Source: Stenocarpella maydis (Eukaryota > Ascomycota > Sordariomycetes > Diaporthales > Diaporthaceae). From it: DNA of 64,000 nt. How positions within the stretch are numbered: the first letter of the stretch is position 1; every line of letters starts with the position of its first letter. The notes beneath the pieces are model-generated. The model was not told the DNA's origin. It searched no databases and saw only the letters and a list, made by a program, of their open reading frames with translations. Where the stretch lies: positions 434,001-498,000 of the forward strand of contig NQMI01000002.1 of assembly GCA_002270565.1 (NCBI GenBank), in the 5' to 3' direction. Shown piece by piece: positions 49,397-60,179 of this stretch. The position numbers and the translations under genes were made by a program.

Positions 49397-50547
49397 GGGA
49401 CCTGGGATGCAGAGGCGATACTTTCTGTGTGCGAGACTCGACGAGCACGGAAGAAAGCCGCTACACCCCGCGCAGATACAGCTCGGCACACCGTGCGCCT
49501 CTGAGCCGGGAGCTAGAGATATTATTTGTTGGCGCTGCCTGTCGTTGGCCCGTGGCGCAGTTACCCTTGGACAAGACTCTAGGGTAGGGAAGGGTGCAAA
49601 TGGGCCTTCCGCATTATCTATGCAATTTTGGTCGGAGTTGGGTTAGTTTTGCTGGGCGGCGGGGTGGGAGGAAGGGGCAGGCAAATTGTCCATGACGAAA
49701 TAACTTCGCAAGGCGTTGGAGGTTGCGATTTTGTATGCACAGGAAAGGGCATTCATGTCAGCCACAGAGGGCGATAGTCCTACTCTGGGTGGATGGATTT
49801 TGTTGATACCACTATGAAGCTAGAAACCAAATGGCATAAACCTTGGGCAAGACGCGAGACGACAACAATAACAAAGCATCTGCCAGAGACGGCCGAGACG
49901 TGCCCCATCTAGCCCCTCCCCGATGAACCTTATGCCTCGTGGCACCAAGCACCCAAGTATAGAAGGGGGTGTTCCCGTCGCAGCTTGCCGAGAGACCTCC
50001 GCGGCGATCAGCTCTCAAACTCGAGATTTGGTTGTGTCCCCCAGAAGGTGGTAGTGGAGTTCCCGAGGCAGCGGATTCGACAGATCCGACATCAGCACTG
50101 AACTCTGTCCAGACTGTGGGGTAGAACAGGGGTGCCCCGTCGCAAATCCGGGGGTGCGCTGTGTACATAACATAATAGTGTTAGTTTTGACGGAAGATGA
50201 CGTCGGCATTGGGCAAGGCGCCCCCCCCCCCCCGGGCTAATACCACCTCGTCGTTTCGAGGTTGGCGATGTGCTGGCTGGGCCCCATCCGTCCTTCGAGA
50301 ATCCTCGACCTGGGTACCTTTGGGGGAAGCTATACGTTATATCTGATCTGAATTAGATTCAAGGCTGCTCATGTGCACCTGGAACTTCTATATATCCAAA
50401 CGGACCGAGTAATCTAGTCCTCATCGCAACCCCCGAACTTTCTCTTCTCTCACTGAGCTGGGCTCTAAGTGTGGACCATCACGATCCGACTTGACGACAC
50501 CCTCGGGTCATATACTATCTATATATCCACGTTCAAAGTTACGCGCG

Positions 50548-50588
<41 letters not shown>

Positions 50589-50638
50589 CACCTACACCCT
50601 TAGTCACGCCCTCTCACTTGATATACGACCAGTCTGAT
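49397..50638. other. Intergenic, 1.24 kb, with C13 run and (CG)n(CA)n tract
   Basis: A run of 13 C (50221-50233) and a compound CG/CA dinucleotide repeat (50542-50584) that ends about 55 bp before the carrier's start codon. No gene supported. Confidence 0.7.
50542..50584 (+). repeat. (CG)n(CA)n microsatellite in the carrier gene leader
   Basis: About 7 CG units followed by about 14 CA units. Alternating purine-pyrimidine sequence of this kind can adopt Z-DNA. It lies just upstream of the carrier ATG at 50639. Confidence 0.9.
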
Positions 50639-52032
50639 ATGCCGGCAGATCAATTCCTCCCGGCCATCGGCCACGCCATCTCGGGCGCGACCGGGACGGC
50701 CATCTCCACGACCGCCACGTACCCGCTCGACCTCGTCAACACGCGGCTCAAGGTGCAGCGCCAGCTGCGCAAGGACGGCGCAATCTCGCCCTCTGGGCAG
50801 TACGGGGGTATCACCGACGCCGCCTCACGCATCTATGAGCGCGAGGGCGGGCTGGGGGCATTCTACGCGGGCCTGGCGTCTGATATCTTCAAGGGTGTTG
50901 CGGATAGTTTCCTGTTTTTCCTTTTTGTGAGTAACTTATTCTCCTACTTACACCTGCATACCATACTGGACGGCACCTTTCTGCCGGCACGCCCGCAGGC
51001 CCTCTGGGACGGGGTTGCAGCTGGTGGACCAGGTGTCGCCGCTACATTGCATCATGTTTTTACACGAGACCCCTGCCTCGGCGGAAGGATGGCTGACACT
51101 GAGCCCTACGCAGTACAACTGGTTCCGCACAAAGAGGTCCCAGGGTAACAGCAGGCGCCTGCCGGCCTGGGAGGAACTCGCCGTGGGCGCCGCGGCCGGC
51201 GCCTGCGCCAGGCTGTTCACGACGCCGATCGGCAACGTCGTCACGCGCAAGCAGACGGGCCCCACTGGTCGCCGACGGCGCGGACACGACGGGCCAGGCC
51301 CGGCGCGGCCTGTCGTTCATCGAGACCCTGCGCGTGATCCGGGCGGAGAAGGGCGCGCTGGGCCTGTGGGCTGGCTACAGCGCTACCCTCGTGCTGACGC
51401 TCAACCCGAGCATCACGTTCTACCTGCAGCACGCGCTCAAGAGGGCGCTGGCCGAAAGGGGCCGTGAGGGCGAGTCCAGCGCCGTGACGTTCTTCGTCGC
51501 GGCGCTGAGCAAGGCCGTCGCGACCGCGCTGACTTACCCGTTTCAGATCGCGAAGGCGAGGGTGCAGATCTCGGCGCCAGAGAGCCCGCGCCCGGAGCCG
51601 GAGGACGAGGACATGCTCGTGGTTGAGCAAAACGCCGGCAGGAAGGAGAGCAGAGCCCGGGAGGTCGCCGGGCGCCTGCGCGGGCTGGCCCAGGACTCTA
51701 TTTTCGGGACGGTCCTGCACGTGGGGAGGACCGAAGGGGTCCCGGCTCTCTATGACGGTATCAGCGGGGAGTTGCTCAAGGCGTTCTTTAACCACGGGAC
51801 GACGATGCTGTCCAAGGAGATTGTGCACAAGTTGATTGTCCAGCTGTACTTCTTTGTTTTGGCCAGGATTCGCAGGTCGCCCACTGCGCAGGCCCTGCTT
51901 CGGCGGCGGTCTGGGGAGGATTTCAAGAAGCTGGGAGATGTACAGTTTGTTGAGAGGTTCGCGAGGATCAAAAATGGGGCTCTCGTCATGGGCTTGGTGG
52001 AGCGGACACAGAGATTGATCGTGACGAAGTAG
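50639..52032 (+). CDS. Peroxisomal mitochondrial-carrier-family protein, Pmp47/Ant1 type, with a 1-nt frameshift
   Basis: Exon 1 is 50639-50926; a 187-bp intron (50927-51113, GTGAGT...TACGCAG) and exon 2 (51114-52032) follow. Three carrier repeats are visible: TYPLDLVNTRLKVQ, TTPIGNVVTRKQT and TYPFQIAKARVQ. The second and third repeat variants, and SFLFFLF|YNWFRTKR around the splice joint, are characteristic of the Pmp47/Ant1 group that exchanges adenine nucleotides across the peroxisomal membrane for fatty-acid activation. The literal frame breaks after TRKQT: a GGG at 51257-51259 has one G too many. Skipping one base gives TRKQTAPLVADGADTTG and continues in frame to the TAG at 52030-52032, for about 401 aa. 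Coding bias is intact on both sides, so this is either a sequence error or a very recent mutation. It converges on the NOSIP gene. Confidence 0.85.
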
Positions 52033-52230
52033 CACCGCTGGTGTCACCGAAACAAGTTTGTAACATAATACAGCCGAAATTGCATCTGCCACGACCCAGA
52101 CCGGTGACCTTTAACCCACTGGGTCTCCGGTACGTATGGTATGGATTCAGGGGCCAGCCAGGCTGCACTGGTGCCGCCGAGGCCGCCAAAACTTTGGTCG
52201 GTAAACCTCGTTTGAGGCTCCCCAGGCCTG

Positions 52231-53348
52231 CTAGCATCGGAACCCATTTCCGCTCTTCTTGACCTCATTTGTACCACCGGCAGAGAAGCCTGTTCCGTCG
52301 CTCTTGAGCTCGACTACACCTGGTCGGATCTTGTCCTTTTCCTTCTTGTCGCCTCCCTTCTTGGCTGGCCTTTCCGTGACATCCCCATCACACACATAGC
52401 ATCTCACCGCATCTGCGTGATTCGCATCTGCCGGTTCAGCATGCGGATCGCGGCCTGACGGCTTCATAAACTTGCTGGCGCAAGCCTTGCAAAGCACATG
52501 TCCACAGGGCTTGGCAAGCATCGCTTTCGAGGAATTGGTCAGGCCCTTCTTGCAAGAGGGACAAATCCTTGTCTTGGTCTTGGTCTCCTGGGACTCTTCC
52601 TCGGAGAAGTTGATCGTAACCAGCGAGTGCAACGAGTAGGGGTGGGGGCTGTTCTCCTGCGACGATGGGCAGATGGGCGTAGTCTTGGCCTTCTTCTTGA
52701 CCTCATGTAGCTTGTCTTTCGTGTTTGACGTTGGGGTCACCGAAGGGACCCAGAACGATGGGAGTGAAGGCTTCGCGCTGTTTTCATCCTGGATCGCTTT
52801 CCGTGCTTTCGCCCGATCTTCTTCGGCGTTGCGCTGCACCTCGTCCTCATCCAGCGAGAACTTCCGCTTATCCCCGGTCTTCGCCTCTCCCGATGAGCTG
52901 GGCTCTGGGCTGCTTCGAGCTTTCTTCCCGGCGACATCGAAACCGGCCTGCGTCAATTCGAATTCCTTGACGGCTCTTGCTTGCGCCTCCTCGTCCTGCC
53001 GTGCCTTCAACTCCGCAGCCTCTTTTTCCTCGTGTTCCCGGGCTTTTTCAAGCCTCTTGATCTCCTTTTTCTGCGCGAGGATGTTGCTTAGGGCGCACTC
53101 GCGGCAGAATATGTCACCATCGGAACAGGCGACAGGGCCGACGGCGGACTCCAGGCACAGCGAACAAGAGCCGAAGGGGAGGAACGAGTCCCTGTTCAAA
53201 CGGGCTGATGAGGAGCCCCACGCCGATTTGGCTATGGCCCGCTCATGGGCGGTGAGGACGGGCCTTGCGGTGTTCCTTCTGCCTGCGTTGTATAGATCAG
53301 GGTGTTGGACGCAGACGCTGTTGGAGAGGTTGACGTACTGTGCGACAT
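52231..53348 (-). CDS. NOSIP-type RING/U-box protein (nitric oxide synthase-interacting protein family)
   Basis: Exon 1 is only 10 nt (53348-53339, MSH plus one base). The intron is 53338-53283 (GTACGT...CGCAG) and exon 2 53282-52231, giving 353 aa. The spliced N-terminus, MSHSRRNTARPVLTAHERA then SSARLNRDSFLPFGSCSLC, is the hallmark start of NOSIP. The first Cys-rich half-domain is CSLCLES...VACSDGDIFCRECALSNIL, followed by a long charged coiled coil (QKKEIKRLEKAREHEEKEA). The C-terminal RING/U-box half is CPSCKKGL...KPCGHVLCKACASKFM...CYVCDGDV. Family members are nuclear ubiquitin E3-like proteins associated with the spliceosome. Without the micro-exon the conserved N-terminus would be lost, which supports the model. 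Confidence 0.88.
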
Positions 53349-53744
53349 TATGCCTGAGAATGACTCAAAATCGAGCAGAGCGAATCGCTGACTAGATTCG
53401 AATGGGTTGCTCTCGGAATACAGGCGAGAGCGCTGCCAAATCGGGTTGCTGTGCTCTGTCCAGGTTCAAGTCTGGAAGTAGTACGTAGTCAAGTCAGCTT
53501 GAGACCTCCGTCGGAGAGTTTGCTGTTACATGTGTCTGCACATTACGTAATGCCGACTTTTAGTAAGGAACGCGTCAACGCGTCGTTCATCTTTGCCACG
53601 ACATCGCACTTCCTCTCAACGTCTAAGAGGTTGTTTGTGAGGCAGCCGGCGTCGTCCACCCATCTTGCGCCCTGCTACAGACCAAATCCAAATGTAACAG
53701 CAAAGACGGACCATTCGTTGCCTTGAGTCACACTCACCGACACT
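53349..53744. promoter_or_regulatory. Shared 396-bp divergent promoter of NOSIP and Nnf1 genes
   Basis: Lies between two outward-facing start codons. No individual site is claimed. Confidence 0.6.
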
Positions 53745-54617
53745 ATGACCCCCAAAGGCCAGTCATCACAGCCTCCAGCCGAGGAGAGCGCTCCAGCACC
53801 AGCCGGCGAGGAGAGCGAAAACACCCAGCCTCATCCGGAAACCCCCCAGTCACCACCGCAGCCATCACCAACAGATGGCACAGAGCCGGCCGGCGCGGCC
53901 TCGCCGCCCCTCCCGTCCCGCCACACAGCGGCCACGCCAGGCCCGCGGGCCCAGCGCTTCCAGGAGATGTTCAGCGCGGCGCTGAACCACACGCTGACCA
54001 AGATCTCGACCGAAAACTTCGCCTCGTGCTACCCGACGGTGGCGGCCCAGGCGCCGGGGGTCCTGGACCAGGTGCAGCGCAGCATGGTGGACCGGTTCGC
54101 GGACCTGTGCAACCAGGAGTTTGGCCGCGTGCAGGCGCGGTACAACGTGGTGCCCAAGCTCAACGAGCTCGAGGCCCTGGTTTCGGACGCGGAGCGGCGG
54201 CGGCGGGCGGCGCAGGCGGCGGCGGCGGCGGCGGCGAGGAGGAAGGGCAAGGGCAAGGCGAGGGAGAGGGCCGCGGGCGAGGGCGACGGTGGTGGTGATG
54301 ACGGCGGCGACACGGGCAGCAAGAAGCCCACGCCGCCGCACATGCTCCCCGCGGGCGCCGTCCTCGCCGCGCACCTCGCGCCGCACCTGGCGAGCCAGCA
54401 GAGCCAGATGAACGCCAAGCTGCAGAACACGCAGGCCGCCAACGCCGCGCTGTGGGGCGAGATCCAGAAGCAGAGGGCCGAGGTGGACGAGCTGCTCGGG
54501 GCGCTGGAGCGCGCGCTGGCGGACGTCGACGGCGCGGCGGCGCTGCTGGATGAGGTGCCGGCCGAGGAGCTGGCGAGGGAGTCGAGGACCGTCGAGGCCG
54601 AGATGACGGACGTGTGA
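53745..54617 (+). CDS. NNF1: Kinetochore protein Nnf1 (Mis12/MIND complex)
   Basis: Intronless, 290 aa, ATG at 53745. A Pro/Ser-rich N-terminus (~1-65) precedes the Nnf1 domain: RAQRFQEMFSAALNHTL, ENFASCYPT, LDQVQRSMVDRFADLCNQEF, ARYNVVPKLNELEALV. An Ala/Arg/Gly low-complexity insert (~145-195) follows, then PHMLPAGAVLAAHLAPHLA and a coiled coil (NAKLQNTQAANAALWGEIQ). Nnf1 pairs with Mis12 in the MIND complex linking inner-kinetochore CENP-C to Ndc80 microtubule binding. The poly-Ala/Arg insert comes from GCG/CGG-rich sequence and is longer than needed for the fold. High confidence in the family. Confidence 0.9.
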   Translation: MTPKGQSSQPPAEESAPAPAGEESENTQPHPETPQSPPQPSPTDGTEPAGAASPPLPSRHTAATPGPRAQRFQEMFSAALNHTLTKISTENFASCYPTVAAQAPGVLDQVQRSMVDRFADLCNQEFGRVQARYNVVPKLNELEALVSDAERRRRAAQAAAAAAARRKGKGKARERAAGEGDGGGDDGGDTGSKKPTPPHMLPAGAVLAAHLAPHLASQQSQMNAKLQNTQAANAALWGEIQKQRAEVDELLGALERALADVDGAAALLDEVPAEELARESRTVEAEMTDV

Positions 54618-55195
54618 GGGCAGGGCGGTCCGTAGGATGAGGTGGCAGGGCGCGGCATGCTGCATGTGAAGTCGCATCTTCTTATGAGTGTCACGATTAC
54701 GACCAAGATACCAGGCGTTGGGAGGCGTTTCTCGTCCTGGTGACAGGGGGATCATCGGGAGTAGCAGGATGCAATATGATACCAATTTCAAGCCACCACT
54801 GTCAGCCATATATACAAAATGCCAACACACCTCAGAAGCAGCAACGCCGCATGCGGGAGGCTTCTAGGGCTGTTGCCAGGAAGCCCGCCCCGAAGGATAT
54901 TCCCCCTCCCTCCCTCCCGCGTACTCTGACTGTGTCTCCTGACCGTGTCTCAAATGCTATGTACTATTTTTCCCCGAATGCAAAAGAAGAGGTATATCGT
55001 GGTATAATGACATCACATGTGATCATTTCTGAACGCCTGGCCAGGACGGCCTGTCCATGCAGTAAGTGCAATAGATGCAACCCTTTTCGCTCTCGTGGAA
55101 GAAGCACATCTCAGTGATGACTATAATGATGAGTGAGGAATATGAGGCCGGCTGGGTATGCACGGCCTGGGCGAGGCCGAAAAGGCAAGCAGGTA
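54618..55195. other. Intergenic between convergent genes
   Basis: Contains the 3' sequences of NNF1 and of the PH-domain gene; no gene seen. Confidence 0.6.
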
Positions 55196-56695
55196 TCACA
55201 GTCGCGAATTCTCCGTGTGTATTACCTGCCACTGCAGCGTCGGGAGTCAGCGGTCAGAGAACTGAGGAAGAAGGTTCAATCGAATACAGCAAGCAGCAGG
55301 TGCTTTTTCTGAAAAGGGCCGAAATTGTACCCGGAAGATGCTTACCGGGCCCCAGAACTCGGGCTCCCCGTACGACGGCGGCTGGACCCTGGACATCTGG
55401 CCCGTGGACCAGTCAATGTGCCACCTCTGGCCCTTGAAGATGACAAAGTTGGACTTGCGCGGGCTCTTGAAGAGCAGCACGGCGTAGCAGAGCTTCGCGT
55501 AGACCATGTCGTGCGTCGACGTCCAGAGGTGCCGCGGCCGCCACTTGCCCGTCTCGGGCTCGACGCCCTCGTTGTGGTATGATGACACGGACAGCCGCCG
55601 GGTGGGGGCGATGCTCTGCCGCGGGTTTTGTAATGAGCTGTGGTGCTGGTGGCGCCGGCGGGGTTGGTGGTCTCCTTGTTCTTCCCAGGGCGCTATGGCT
55701 GCCGCGCCGTTGGAACAGTCCGCGCCCGGGGCCCCGTCCGGCGACATCTCGACGTCCGCGGGCGGGTCTACGGGCATGGCCGTGTCCATGTGGGAGTCGG
55801 GCATCGAGACCAGCGACTCGGTCAGCTGCTGGAAGCTGCCGCCGTTGCTGGTGGCCTGCGCCGAGTACTGCCCGCGGAACCACCGAAGCCGTTGGATCCG
55901 GGGGATGCTCTGGTCCCGTGGGAAATCCCGCTCGTCGATGGGGGCCGCCACGTCTATGGCGGCGAAGAGGCACTCGAGCCACTTTATGAATGTCTCGAGC
56001 TCTACGCACGAGATGAGGAACTGGTCCGTCTCCGCCCTCATGCGGATTACATAGCGTCGTCTGCGTGCTGCGTGTCAGTAGGCGTGTCCCGGCGGCATAC
56101 CAATGAGTTGACCAGCCAGCCTCGAAACATACTTGTGATAATCAGCCGCGATGCCCACGTCGGCGTGCTGCAGGCTGTAGCTCCGCTCCAGGGCGCCCTT
56201 CCTCAGCCACGGCGGGTCGTCGGGCTTGACGTCCGGGCCGTGCATCCTGCTCTTGCTCCAGCTCCATCCCTTGTCCTTGGCGCTGTAGACGTGCAGGGCG
56301 GTGCCGTGCAGGACGACGAACATGGTCCGCCAGTTCCTGTACTCTGCCCTCTTGACGGCGTCCTCGATCTCCATCTTCATCTGGAACACGTTCTCCATGT
56401 GCACGTCACAGTAGTACCGCGGCAGCACGTCCTCGTCCTCGGCCGCTGAGCCCTCGGCGCCCAGGACGGCGTCCCTCCCCTTTCGCGACGGGCCCTGGTA
56501 CGTCCCGTGCGTGGCGACATGGTATGCCGGCGGGCTGGGCGGCTGGGCAAAGGTCATGACCTGCTCGTAGAGATAGTCCTCCTCCATGGACAGCCGCCGG
56601 GCCTTGGCAGGCCGGTTGTCGATGGGCGCCAGCTCCACCGCATGGTTGAAAAAAGTGCCCGAGGCTTCATCCTCGTCTGGAGCGCTCGGGTCCAT
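55196..56695 (-). CDS. PH-domain protein (YHR131C/YNL144C-like)
   Basis: Exon 1 is 56695-56133, intron 1 56132-56061 (GTATGT...GCAG), exon 2 56060-55346, intron 2 55345-55232 (GTAAGC...CTGCAG) and a short exon 3 55231-55196, giving 437 aa. The PH domain spans both sides of intron 1: MENVFQMKMEIEDAVKRAEYRNWRTMFVVLHG, then YSLQHADVGIAADYHK|RRYVIRMRAETDQFLISC and FIKWLECLFAAIDVA. Downstream is a disordered region with a His/Gln/Arg-rich patch, then LCYAVLLFKSPRKSNFVIFKGQRWHIDW. PH domains bind phosphoinositides at membranes; paralogues in yeast are poorly characterised. Exon 3 is the least certain part: the donor is good and a CTGAC branch-like site precedes the acceptor, but reading through intron 2 would give a different 32-residue tail. 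Confidence 0.75.
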
Positions 56696-58734
56696 CGCCG
56701 GGGGGTGTCGCCGGTGCTCGGTCCGCGGCGACGGGGGCGCAGAGAGATTCGGTGCCCACCCTCCTCCGTCTTGGCCACGAGGGCGTCGGGATGGCGCTCG
56801 CCTGGCTGGTCTTCCTGCTCCTTCTCTCCCGAGTGCTAACCCTACATGTTCGCCTCTGACCAGAGAGGGTCGGACCTGGGGAGACGGCCTCTCCTGCAGC
56901 CCTGCCCTTCAAGCTGCCAAGTCTCGGAACAGGCTTGCCTGCCTGCCCAGCGTCCTCCCGGAGTATCGAATCTTGTCCCTGGTGAATTAGGATTGCATGC
57001 ACCTGTGATGATTTCTGGCTCCAGGGCCAAGAATGCTGCCGAATTATATGATCAACAGTGAGAAACAGACCACAGGCTGTAATGACATGTAGCAGAGCCA
57101 AGTGATGCGGGTGAGAACCCCGCGAGTGACGGGCTGCACGGGGACAGTAGATCGTGCGAGGAAAATCACCGACTAGCTCCCGGGGGGGGGGGGGGCGCGC
57201 CGGCTGGGGGCCAAGAGAAAGCGAGGTGCAGAGGAGGGCAGGACAAGACCGGGCAAGAAGCCAAGAAGTAGGCAGCGAAGAAGCGACGCTGGGAAGCGGC
57301 GGGGACTGGGAAGAAAAAAGGAGGGCCCAGAGGGTGTGGTTGAGAGTCCAAGTATGTGCAAAGAGAGTGACAATGTGAAGAGTGTGGCAGCATGCCATCC
57401 CATGTACGTAGTATAGTGGGCGGCCTGCAGCGGCCGAGTGACAATCCCGGCTCCATGTTCGCTGTCAACCCCTGTCGAGCGCTCGACCCGTACTCCATAC
57501 AGTAATAAGCTGCCTGAACAGGTACCGACCGCGGTACAGTGTACGTAGATACCTCCGTCATGAGGCCGGGATGTCATGTCTCCCCTCTGCCGCTGCGTAT
57601 TGCTTGTTCCAGAGCTGTCAGTCTATTGGGCCGAGGTCCCCGTCTGTTCGGCTGGGGAGCAGGCACCTGGGAATAGTCTCACTAACGTGTTACATTGAAC
57701 AACACCCGGGGCGGCACCTCCCCGGTTCCAAATTGCAGACCGTCTGCGGAAAGCCCAACAAGCCCGGCATGTCTATCTCTTCTGCTGTTGTTGTCGTATT
57801 GTGATCTACGCCTCAATATATCGGGACGGGCCAGTGTCTGCCCTCGACGGCTCGAGCATGAATCCGGAGCGTGGCAGGAGGGCGACGACTGGAGATGACC
57901 AGCAGCACAACCCGGGCAGGGGTGGAATTGCCCCCAAGGGAAGCAGGAGCCGAATCACGATCCACAGCGGCGGCGACGCGAACCACCGGGAGCCGGACAG
58001 CGCAGCAGACATAAAGGTCCTCCGAGAAGCGACCCTCCTTCTCTGGCCTAGCACCCGTCCATATTGGTGGCCCTCGCCCCCCCTCCTGGCCACCTGCGGC
58101 CTAGCCAGGAACGGTAGGTGGTTAACGACCCTGACCTCACGAGCCCACCACAGCATATCTACCACGGAGTACTATGTATGTACCCTATAGCAGCCATGCG
58201 GTATTGTGGATTGCGTGCTCCGCGCCGGGGCGGCCAACCGTGCTTCCCTCCACCCCTTCCGCTCCCCCAAGATGCAGACAAACCAACCCATCAGGCGGCG
58301 TCTTGCAAGCACATCTCACCAAGCCCGCAGCGGCCCCGACCATCACTGATCGGCCGGCCACACTGCGGGAGGGAGGGAAATGCCGTTTGTAACATGTCAG
58401 TCATGTACACTATAAGCCGGCTTGTGCCATTCAGCCGGCTGACTGGCTGTGGGGCCGACACCGACACGAGCACGCCACCAGCCTCGAGTAGAGTAAGTAT
58501 TGGTCAGCACGGGGTGGCAAAAAGAACAATTCCCGTGGGCTTCTGGAACTCGTCTGGAAGGCGGGAGACAAGAGCCTGCTGACTGTGCCCGTAGCGCTGT
58601 GTACTGCACACTCCTGACACTCTACCTCAGCACTTGCTAGAGCCGAACCGGGCAACAGGTTGCGAGCCATGCACAGTCGTCTTCGGTGGAGCCGCGCCGC
58701 GCCCCCGAGAGTGATCACTAGAAAGAAACAAAGG

Positions 58735-58775
<41 letters not shown>

Positions 58776-60179
58776 GACTGACACTGCCACCTCGCTGAGC
58801 ACGGCGTGCCAGCGCTCTTTAGGAAGGAGTTTATGGTCAGCTGAGCGGGTGCGCTGGGGAAGACTAATAAACAAGCAAGAAACCGGGACGTGGAGCGAGG
58901 GACCGAGGCTTATCGTGTCCCACATTGGACTGCCCCATTCGCACAAGGGCGGGCTCCCGGCGTGCCTTCGCGCCCGCACGCAAAACCCGACCCTGCGTCT
59001 AGGCCATCATCGTCGACGTCGACCATGAGACATGCTTGACCCTCGGTAATTCTCATGCTTATTACTGTGCTTGCTGCATGTGTCGAGAGCGGTGTGAGCG
59101 CACTGGTCCGGCTGGGTGGACGTGTTTCCAGTATATCTTCCCGTGAGCCGAGAAAAGCTCCTATAAGCTGGCTTCACTGCGCTGCGGGCACGGCACAGGA
59201 CCAGACGCGCTTCATCAACCCCAGTGACAGAGTAAAGTAAACACCTGCTGCTTGAGCTGGGAATCTCGAGGCCTTGATCATCTGTTGGGCACGGTCGCCC
59301 AGTCTCATGTCTCCCGGTTGACGAACTGATACAAAATCTTATAAACATCAAGCAGAGGGCGTTCCCCACGGGTTTGCAACCCATATCATTCGGCCGACGT
59401 CGTCGCATTTGTGTCAATATCGGCTGCATCCCGTCCATGGCCATTCACTATCCCGGAACAAAGTGAATCAGGCTGAATCGAAACACCTGTAACGGACTGG
59501 CGAGCCCATCTCCATGTATCTCCTGAGCCAGGCTTTCGGCTGGAACAGTGCAACGCCATTCACGACAGGACCTGCATCATGCGGTGTCAATTCAAAGGCA
59601 ATTGATGAATGGCTATGACTCTCCGTCTTTTCCTCCGTTAAATGGTATACACGTCCTCGTCGGGTTATCATTACATTCTCTCCATCTCGCGCCCGTCACC
59701 TCGCGACCCCACCCCCCAGGGGGGGGGGCTTTTCCCTTCCTTCCTTCCCTCCTTCCCTCCTGTGGCATCGTCTGCCGCAATTCCGTCCTTGATCGTGTAT
59801 ATTCGTCCCCGCCTTGCTACATATACAGTCGTTCACCCTGATGATCATGCAAAATGTGGAATGAGGTATCTGACTCACAATCACGGCACCCCATGTTCGC
59901 GCCCAGATTCCCTTGTCGCTTGTGGCCCGGTCAACTGTACAAAATTCCGCAGCTAGAAAAACACCACGTAGAAACTTTTCTCTTGGGATGCAGACATCGC
60001 GATGCGCCGGTTCAGCAAGCAAGACGTTACGCAACCACCGATACACCGACCGACCGAGAAAGGAAACTCCCAATACTCCCCAGAATACTCTATGAAACTG
60101 CCGTTCAGGCCTGCCGCTGGTCCCCCACCCCCACAGCGCTGGTGTGAGTGGGTTCACGGAGCCTACTGGTCTTCCTGCC
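56696..60179. other. Intergenic, 3.5 kb, with G14 and A35 homopolymers
   Basis: Promoter region of the PH gene and 3' region of the G3BP-type gene. Homopolymers: 14 G at 57182-57195 and 35 A at 58737-58771. Open frames here (for example 58431-58979) only read through the A tract. No gene supported. Confidence 0.6.
58737..58771 (+). repeat. A35 homopolymer
   Basis: 35 uninterrupted A. No transposon or reverse-transcribed gene is visible upstream of it. Confidence 0.95.

Noticed and set aside
53865..54830. 321-codon open frame antisense to NNF1
   Set aside because: Shadow frame generated by the GC-rich codons of NNF1.
58737..58771. A35 tract as the tail of a retroposed gene or LINE
   Set aside because: No related coding sequence or target-site duplication is visible next to it; better treated as a homopolymer.
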